64,000 nucleotides of DNA from Duodenibacillus sp. (GTDB lineage: Bacteria; Pseudomonadota; Gammaproteobacteria; Burkholderiales; Burkholderiaceae_F), in the NCBI GenBank assembly GCA_017628205.1, contig JAGBZO010000020.1, positions 62,001-126,000 on the forward strand, written 5' to 3'. Each line of letters opens with the position of its first letter. Positions within the stretch are counted from its first letter, which is position 1. Positions 58,428-64,000 of the stretch are shown here, in pieces. Made by a program: the position numbers and the translations under genes. A model generated the notes under the pieces. The model was not told the DNA's origin and did not search any database. It saw only the letters and a list, made by a program, of their open reading frames with translations.

Positions 58428-59743
58428 GAGTGTTTTACGAGCAAAGCATAAAAAAATCCGTCATGCACTGCAGGTAAAGGGGAGTCTTGGCGCTCCATAT
58501 TTTCCGTCGGTACGAGAGTCAACGAGGCCGGTAGGCCGGGGTAGATCTCGAGTTGTTCCGCGTCGGCATGACGATCAAGGAAGGATTTGATCTGTTGAGA
58601 TCCTTCCTCCTCGAAAACCGAGCATACGACATAGAGTAACTTTCCGCCAACCTTTACCAAGGGCCAAAGGGCATCGAGCAAGTTTTTCTGTTGTAATGCA
58701 AGCGCATTGATATCTTCGGGTCTACGTGAAAAAACGATGTCGGGATGACGGCGCACGATACCGCTGGCCGTGCACGGTGCATCGAGCAAAACGGAATCGA
58801 ACGGTTTTCCGTCCCACCAGGCGTCCGTTTGTCCGGCATCCGTTGTGACGACATTTTGAGCGTTCAACCCTAAACGCGACAAATTGTCGTTGATGCGCTT
58901 GGCTCGAATCGGATCTTTTTCCAGAGCGGTAACCTCAACGTCCGCCAGTTCCAACAAATGCGCCGTCTTGCCGCCGGGGGCGGCACAGGCGTCAAGAATG
59001 CGTTCTCCGTTTTTCGGAGCCAAAATTTGCGCGGCCAGTTGCGCGCCTGCATCTTGAACGCTGACGATGCCGCTGCGGAAGCCCGGCAGGCGATCGACCG
59101 GCATCGGCGAGGAAAGCAGGATCCCGTCGGCTCCGATGGGAGTGGCGTCGATTCCTTGTTCCGCCACTTCCCGACACCATTGTTCATTTGTTGTTTTTCG
59201 ACGGTTGGCACGCAAAATCATGGGTGGACGACGACGTTGCAACTCCAGCATGGTCTGAGCCGTTTGTTCGCCCAACGTCTTGCTCATCTTGTTGATCCAC
59301 CACATCGGCGCATTCAAACGGACGGCTTTGTCCTTGTACGCAAGTTTGAGCAAGGTTTCGCGCTCGCGACCGAAACGACGCAAGCAGGCGTTGATAAATC
59401 CGGAAGCGGACAAGGTCTGTTTGTGAGATTTAGCCAAGCACACCGCCTCATTGACAATGGCGTAGGACTTCTCGGGCTCTTCGATCAGCAAGCTCAGTAC
59501 AACCAACAACAAGGCTTTGACCGGTTCGCTCGGGGAGCGGGAGGCCAATTTGCGCAAAAGGAATTCGGCGGCCATACAGTGACGGGTAGCCGTGTAAGTC
59601 ACGGATTGTGCCGCCGCCTTTTCTTCAGGGTTGCATCCGCGACAGACGATGTCCAGGGCTTTCTCCAAAGAGGCTCCCGCCTGCATTTGGGTGCGAACGT
59701 CAATGCCCAAAGCGATGGATCGGGATAACGCTACGGAACTCAT
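58424..59743 (-). CDS. rsmB: 16S rRNA m5C967 methyltransferase
   Basis: RsmB methylates cytosine 967 of 16S rRNA with S-adenosylmethionine. The 439-residue protein has the N-terminal NusB-like domain (about 1-130) and the methyltransferase domain with DACAAPGGKTAHLLELA near 253-269, VLLDAPCTASGIVRRHPDI with one catalytic Cys near 319-337, and VVCSVFEEEG with the second Cys near 375. ATG 59743 overlaps the fmt stop by four bases; the longer frame to 59833 would run into fmt. Confidence 0.93.
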   Translation of the reverse strand: MSSVALSRSIALGIDVRTQMQAGASLEKALDIVCRGCNPEEKAAAQSVTYTATRHCMAAEFLLRKLASRSPSEPVKALLLVVLSLLIEEPEKSYAIVNEAVCLAKSHKQTLSASGFINACLRRFGRERETLLKLAYKDKAVRLNAPMWWINKMSKTLGEQTAQTMLELQRRRPPMILRANRRKTTNEQWCREVAEQGIDATPIGADGILLSSPMPVDRLPGFRSGIVSVQDAGAQLAAQILAPKNGERILDACAAPGGKTAHLLELADVEVTALEKDPIRAKRINDNLSRLGLNAQNVVTTDAGQTDAWWDGKPFDSVLLDAPCTASGIVRRHPDIVFSRRPEDINALALQQKNLLDALWPLVKVGGKLLYVVCSVFEEEGSQQIKSFLDRHADAEQLEIYPGLPASLTLVPTENMERQDSPLPAVHDGFFYALLVKHS

Positions 59744-60696
59744 GCCAAGATTTCTCCTTCGCTGATCGGGAAGCTTTGCAAGAACGGACCGACGTCCATG
59801 GCCGGTTTGCCCGCTTTTTGAAGTCGAGTGCACTCAATGGCTTTGTCACCGCAAGCAATGACAAGCTTTTTCTTCGAGCAAAGAACTTCTCCGGGGGCGC
59901 CTTTGCCGTCGCAGACGCGGGCAAACCAAATTTTGAAAGTTTCTCCGTTACGTTGCGCCGTAGCGGAGGGGAACGGATTGAACGCTCGAATACAACGACA
60001 GACTTCATCGGCCGAGGCGTTCCAATTGACGGGGCTTTCCGACTTCAAAATCTTTTCGGCATATACGACCCCTTCTTCGGGCTGTGCCGTGTATGTCAGT
60101 CGGTCGGCCCTGGTCAAGGCGTCGACGATGGCGTCCGCTCCCAGTTGGGACAAACGAGTCGTCAGCGTTTCCGCCGTATCGTCTTCGGTAATCGGGGTGG
60201 TGACCAGTTCGATCATGGGCCCCGTATCAAGACCGAGTTCCATTTTCATGAGCGTAACGCCAGTTTCGGCGTCACCGCTTTGAATGGCTCGTTGAATCGG
60301 GGCGGCACCTCGCCAACGAGGCAAAATGGAAGCGTGCAAGTTGATGCTTTTGATATCCTTGTTCACGCCGATGCCCTTGGCAGCTTCAAGCGCTCGCATC
60401 GGAAGGATCAAACCGTAAGCGGCCACGATCAACACGTCGGACTCGGTCGCTTCCAACGCGGCGAGAGCTGTTTGTGCTTCTTCGGGCGATTTTTTGACGG
60501 ATAAAGTCAAAGGACTGAGAACGGGAATGCCGTGAGCCAAGGCCACTTCTTTGACGGGCGAGGCTTTGAGTTTCAAACCGCGACCGCTCGGACGGTCAGG
60601 TTGCGTTAAAACAAGGGTGATTTCATGACCCGCGGAGATGAGTGCCTGCAAAGCAGTCGCGGCAAAAGGCGGTGTTCCTGCAAAAGCAATACGCAT
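59740..60696 (-). CDS. fmt: Methionyl-tRNA formyltransferase
   Basis: Fmt formylates initiator Met-tRNA using 10-formyltetrahydrofolate. The 318 residues start MRIAFAGTPPFAATALQALI and contain HASILPRWRGAAPIQRAI near 110-127 and the GDAETGVTLMKMELGLDTG stretch near 129-147. A C-terminal OB domain begins near 205. The partner gene def is 1 kb away rather than adjacent: a hydrolase gene on the other strand lies between them. It is followed directly by rsmB. Confidence 0.95.
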   Translation of the reverse strand: MRIAFAGTPPFAATALQALISAGHEITLVLTQPDRPSGRGLKLKASPVKEVALAHGIPVLSPLTLSVKKSPEEAQTALAALEATESDVLIVAAYGLILPMRALEAAKGIGVNKDIKSINLHASILPRWRGAAPIQRAIQSGDAETGVTLMKMELGLDTGPMIELVTTPITEDDTAETLTTRLSQLGADAIVDALTRADRLTYTAQPEEGVVYAEKILKSESPVNWNASADEVCRCIRAFNPFPSATAQRNGETFKIWFARVCDGKGAPGEVLCSKKKLVIACGDKAIECTRLQKAGKPAMDVGPFLQSFPISEGEILA

Positions 60697-60833
60697 GACA
60701 GATGGATTTCCGATAAAGTAGGGATTGATGCAACTGTAATTCAGAGACGGTTGCTCCAACTATAACGTGCAATTGTACCTCTGCAATTTGCGCTGATCGA
60801 TTTTTATAGACGAGATTCCCGTCCTTAGTCACC

Positions 60834-61733
60834 ATGCCACATAACGTCAACAAAACCATTCGCATATCGCATTACAGCTACGGCGACGCTTCGCTGCCGA
60901 CGTTGATTTTGATTATGGGGTTGGGTATGCCGGCAGCGGCATGGCCGATGCGATTGATTCAAGAGTTGGTTCGCAAAGGCCTGCATGTGGTGACTTTGGA
61001 CAATCGCGATAGCGGCCGAAGTGATATCTGCCAAGACGAAATGTCCTCGCTCAAGGTCATGGGGGCGATTGCCCGTTACGTTGCCGGAGGCAGCGTTAGC
61101 GCTCCGTATCGACTTGAAGATATGGCTTCGGATGTCGAACGGGTGATGGATGAATTGGGCATTGCCCGCGCCCATGTCGCCGGTATTTCAATGGGAGGCA
61201 TGATCGCTCAGGTTCTGGCGACAACCGCGCCTCATCGCGTAATAACGTTGACGTGTTTGTCCAGCGCGACGGGGAACCCACGTACCGGGTTGGGTAAGTT
61301 GTCGGCCATCAAGGCAATTTTGATGCCGCCGGGGAACGTAGAAACGGAAGAAGGGTTGCGAGAGCACTATCGCAACACGATGAAGGCCATCGGTACGCGT
61401 GACAACGAGTACGACAATCAGGATATTGACCGGGTGATTGCCGTACTGCGGGAGCATCCCGTTCCGATTCAGGCGACCGAACGTCAGTTGATGGCGATTT
61501 TAGCCAGCGGGGATCGACGCCAACAGTTGCGTCAGTTGTCGGTGCCTACGTTGGTGATTCACGGAAGGGAAGATCCCCTGTTGCCGATCAGTGCGGGACG
61601 GGAAATTATGGCGGCCATTCCCGGAGCGAAAATGATGGAAATCGAGCGTATGGGGCATGATCTGCCCGACTTCGCCATTGATCAGGTGGCCGAAGCAATC
61701 GCCGCCCATTGCTATGCGGCGGCGATTCGATGA
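60834..61733 (+). CDS. Alpha/beta hydrolase
   Basis: The 299-residue protein has a full catalytic set: the oxyanion region MGLGMPAAAWP near 28-38, nucleophile Ser in GISMGGMIAQ near 116-125, Asp in HGREDPLLP near 244-252 and His in MGHDLPD near 273-279. LDNRDSGRSD near 55-64 is typical of aromatic-ester or carboxylesterase relatives; substrate is unknown. It lies in opposite direction between fmt and def, only 3 bases from the def stop, so its transcript must overlap that of def. Confidence 0.85.
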   Translation: MPHNVNKTIRISHYSYGDASLPTLILIMGLGMPAAAWPMRLIQELVRKGLHVVTLDNRDSGRSDICQDEMSSLKVMGAIARYVAGGSVSAPYRLEDMASDVERVMDELGIARAHVAGISMGGMIAQVLATTAPHRVITLTCLSSATGNPRTGLGKLSAIKAILMPPGNVETEEGLREHYRNTMKAIGTRDNEYDNQDIDRVIAVLREHPVPIQATERQLMAILASGDRRQQLRQLSVPTLVIHGREDPLLPISAGREIMAAIPGAKMMEIERMGHDLPDFAIDQVAEAIAAHCYAAAIR

Positions 61734-61736
61734 CGA

Positions 61737-62264
61737 TTACGCTTGTTTTTTTGCGTTTCGGGCTTCTTCCTTGCGTCGTTTGGCCAGTTTGGCCGTCGCA
61801 CGGGATTTTTTCAGTTGGCTGAGATGATCGACGAAGACTTTGCCGTTCAGGTGGTCTACTTCATGTTGAATACAAACGGCCATGAGTTCGTCGCATTCCA
61901 TTTCGAAGGGCTGTCCGTCCAGATCTTGAGCCTTGACCAAAACGCGGCTGGGACGTTCAACCTTTTCATAAATGCCGGGCAGAGAAAGGCAGCCTTCCTC
62001 GCACGTCGTAGCCTCTTCGGTCAGCGGCGTTAAAACGGGATTGACGAAGACCTTGAGTTGATTTTTTTCTTCGGAAATGTCCACGACGACCATTCGAATG
62101 CAACGACCGATTTGCGGAGCGGCCAAACCGACGCCGGGAGCGTCGTACATGGTGTCAGCCATGTCCGCGGCCAATGTCTTGAGGTCTTCGTTGAACTCCG
62201 TTACGGGTTCGCAAACGCGGGACAAACGGCTGTCGGGGTACTGAACGATGGGCAAAATGGCCAC
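61737..62264 (-). CDS. def: Peptide deformylase
   Basis: Def removes the formyl group from new proteins. The 175 residues contain the three motifs GVGLAAPQIG (45-54), EGCLSLPG (near 95-102, metal Cys) and QHEVDHLNG (near 138-146, two metal His and catalytic Glu). A basic tail of about 20 residues ends the protein. It is divergent from the dprA-like gene. Confidence 0.95.
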   Translation of the reverse strand: MAILPIVQYPDSRLSRVCEPVTEFNEDLKTLAADMADTMYDAPGVGLAAPQIGRCIRMVVVDISEEKNQLKVFVNPVLTPLTEEATTCEEGCLSLPGIYEKVERPSRVLVKAQDLDGQPFEMECDELMAVCIQHEVDHLNGKVFVDHLSQLKKSRATAKLAKRRKEEARNAKKQA

Positions 62265-62312
62265 GAGGAGCTCTCCAAAAGATAGAAAAAAGTATGGAAC
62301 AATTATTCAACG

Positions 62313-63218
62313 ATGAACTATATCGCGTTTGGTCGGAGTGTAAAGGATATGTGTGTAAAAGGCGATGAACGTTTGGCTTGGTTACGTTTTGCCTGTGTTC
62401 AGGAGTTTCCCGTATCGCTTCTGTTGGCTTTGTTGCAAGAGTTCCAGTTGCCCGAGACCGTCTTCGAGGTGCCGCAACGACTGTTGGTCAAGTCGGTCGG
62501 CGAGAAATGGGCTCGTGAACTGCAATCGCATGACGTGTTGGACAAGGCGAAAGAGTGCGAGCGATGGTTGGACAAAACGCCCAATGCGGGCATTGTGACC
62601 ATTACCGATCCTGATTACCCCCGCCTGCTGTTGCAAGCCGGTGTCGCGCCGGCCGTGTTGTTTTACCGGGGGAATCGTTCTTTGATGAGTCGTCCAAGTC
62701 TCGGGATTGTCGGGACGCAAGCGCCCGATCGCGAGGGAACCGACAACGCTTGGAACTTTGCCAAAGCGATTGGCTCTCGCGGGATCTCCGTCGCGACGAC
62801 CCTCAACGCCGGCGTCGCTCAATGGGCCGCTCAATCGGCGTTGAAGGCGGGCGTCGGTACGATCGGCGTAGCGCCGTGCGGTATTGACCGGTGTTTTCCG
62901 ACTGCACAAAAGACCTTGTATCAACAAGTCTCCAAAGAGGGGCTCGTCATATCGGCATTTGCTCCCGGACGGGAGTTTACGGAAGATAACGCGCGCAATC
63001 AGGCTGAGCTGTTGGTCGGATTGGTCGGTGGTATTTTGGTCGTGCAAAGCCAACCCCACGACGTCAATGCGCGAATAGCGAAACTGGCCGGGGAATGGGG
63101 CAGGGACGTATTTGTCATTCCTGGCTCGATTCACTCGCCTCAATACAAGGGTAACCACCGATTGATACGCCAAGGGGCAACGCTTGTGGAAAGTGTGGAT
63201 GATCTCTTGGAGAGATGA
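62313..63218 (+). CDS. dprA: DprA-like protein with diverged DNA-binding motifs
   Basis: DprA loads RecA on single-stranded DNA taken up during transformation. This 301-residue homologue keeps the overall layout: a helical N-terminus (about 1-100), then the Rossmann-like domain, ending VFVIPGSIHSPQYKGNHRLIRQGATLVESVDDLLER. The family's key residues are altered. GSR reads GTQ (134-136), the SGLARGID-xxAH stretch reads TTLNAGVA-xxAA (162-173), and the RNR of the final motif reads RNQ. The C-terminal winged helix is missing. Activity on DNA may be weak or changed. It precedes topB, as in relatives, but the smg gene often found between them is absent. Confidence 0.78.
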   Translation: MNYIAFGRSVKDMCVKGDERLAWLRFACVQEFPVSLLLALLQEFQLPETVFEVPQRLLVKSVGEKWARELQSHDVLDKAKECERWLDKTPNAGIVTITDPDYPRLLLQAGVAPAVLFYRGNRSLMSRPSLGIVGTQAPDREGTDNAWNFAKAIGSRGISVATTLNAGVAQWAAQSALKAGVGTIGVAPCGIDRCFPTAQKTLYQQVSKEGLVISAFAPGREFTEDNARNQAELLVGLVGGILVVQSQPHDVNARIAKLAGEWGRDVFVIPGSIHSPQYKGNHRLIRQGATLVESVDDLLER

Positions 63219-63381
63219 GTCAACGTTGTTTTTTCAGAAGTTTTTCAATCTTTCAACGGAAAATACGTTGATAGGAGGAAACAGAAAAACGGCGTGAGTT
63301 TTTCTTTTTTGCTCAAGTGTTGATATTCTGAAAAAAGAAAGCGTGCTCGAAAGAGCCTAAGAACCAAGAGAACTAGAAAAA

Positions 63382-64000
63382 ATGAAGACGTTGATCATCG
63401 CGGAAAAGCCATCGGTAGCGACGGATATCGCCCGTGTTCTGGGGGGGATGAAAAAAACGGCCGACTACTACGAAGGTGCCGATTATGTTGTAGCCAATGC
63501 ACTGGGGCACTTGTTGGAACTGGCTTGTCCCGAGAAGTACGAGGTTAAGCGAGGCAAGTGGACGTTCGCGCATTTGCCTGTGCTGCCGCCCACCTTTGAT
63601 CTGAAACCGATCGCCCGCTCCGGAGAAAAACTCAAGAACTTGCAGAAGCTGATTCGACGCAAAGACATCGATCTGATCGTCAACGCATGTGACGCGGGGC
63701 GCGAGGGCGAGCTCATTTTCCGCTACATCATTCAGGCGACCAAAGCAAAGCAGCCGCTCAAACGATTGTGGTTGCAATCGATGACTCCCGGCGCGATTAA
63801 GGAAGCTTTTGAGAATCTGCGTTCGGACGAAGAAATGCATTCGTTGGCCGAAGCGGCGAAAAGTCGTTCGGAAGCCGACTGGCTTGTCGGCATTAACGGA
63901 ACGCGTGCAATGACGGCCTTCAACAGTTTGGACGGCGGCTTTTTCCTGACTACCGTCGGACGCGTTCAGACGCCGACTTTGACGATCGTCGTTCGCCGTG
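63382..64000 (+). CDS. topB: DNA topoisomerase III, N-terminal part (cut by window end)
   Basis: The frame is open from ATG 63382 to the end of the window, 206 residues of a longer protein. It begins MKTLIIAEKPSVATDIARVLGG and has ALGHLLEL near 46-53, then the Toprim metal site NACDAGREGELIFRY near 109-123 and SRSEADWLVGINGTRA near 163-178; the last seen segment GRVQTPTL precedes the active-site Tyr, which lies outside. TopB decatenates DNA. AAGAG precedes the ATG. Confidence 0.92.
   Translation, partial: MKTLIIAEKPSVATDIARVLGGMKKTADYYEGADYVVANALGHLLELACPEKYEVKRGKWTFAHLPVLPPTFDLKPIARSGEKLKNLQKLIRRKDIDLIVNACDAGREGELIFRYIIQATKAKQPLKRLWLQSMTPGAIKEAFENLRSDEEMHSLAEAAKSRSEADWLVGINGTRAMTAFNSLDGGFFLTTVGRVQTPTLTIVVRR

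Overview
The window looks like chromosome of a betaproteobacterium in Burkholderiales, most likely a gut-type member of or near Sutterellaceae. The evidence is the set of betaproteobacterial families (DUF3683 giant oxidoreductase, DUF1840, DUF4390, a 16-strand-type porin), the order rsmB-DUF4390-ntrY-ntrX-trkA-trkH, an EIIA(Man)-HPr-EI regulatory phosphotransferase set, moderate G+C, and MenA, which implies menaquinone. The family-level placement is inference. I recognise no insertion sequence, prophage, CRISPR array, tRNA or rRNA.

Layout. 1-3.6 kb: the 3' end of a FadH-like oxidoreductase, a D,D-carboxypeptidase homologue that has lost its catalytic residues, ybeD, menA and, convergent to them, dolP. 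3.6-4.4 kb: an AT-rich noncoding stretch with a cluster of DnaA-box-like 9-mers where the G/C bias of the + strand changes sign, a candidate replication origin. 4.4-6.6 kb: birA, coaX and a SPOR-like gene. 6.7-9.0 kb (- strand): trpB-trpA behind a trp leader peptide and attenuator, with a TrpA that lacks catalytic residues. 9-18 kb: a HIT protein, the DUF3683 oxidoreductase, ilvA, and nrdA-nrdB behind two NrdR boxes. 18-27 kb (- strand): an M20 peptidase pair, then mreB-mreC-mreD-mrdA-rodA-rlpA for rod shape. 27-30 kb: gatCAB. 30-38 kb: pyrE, xthA, rsuA, ampG-like, a TRIC channel, queA-tgt and a hydrolase-fold protein without nucleophile. 38-45 kb (- strand): a Fur-box-controlled Nik-like ABC transporter followed by a zinc deacylase and a porin. 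45.6-47 kb: DAHP synthase behind a Phe/Tyr-rich leader peptide and attenuator. 47-51.4 kb: yheT, a YecA-like gene and the EIIA-ptsH-ptsI set. 51.5-60.7 kb: a DUF1840 gene, trkH-trkA, a short NtrX, ntrY, DUF4390, rsmB and fmt. 60.8-64 kb: a hydrolase, def, a divergent dprA and the start of topB.

How the parts fit. Three features concern aromatic amino acids: trpBA is attenuated by tryptophan, DAHP synthase by phenylalanine and tyrosine, and TrpA is degenerate, which together suggest that tryptophan is made from scavenged indole, or that TrpA only helps TrpB. The cell-envelope cluster (mre/mrd/rlpA, ampG, a dead PBP5-like protein) is otherwise ordinary. Four proteins sitting in conserved gene order (PBP5-like, TrpA, an alpha/beta hydrolase, DprA) have lost signature residues while keeping intact reading frames.

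The most original candidates are: (1) the Fur-regulated Nik-like transporter, deacylase and porin operon, a possible metal-chelate import-and-dismantle system; (2) the aroG leader/attenuator; (3) trpL with an orphan trpBA and a degenerate TrpA; (4) the candidate oriC away from dnaA. All comparisons with E. coli residues come from memory and hand alignment, not from a search.
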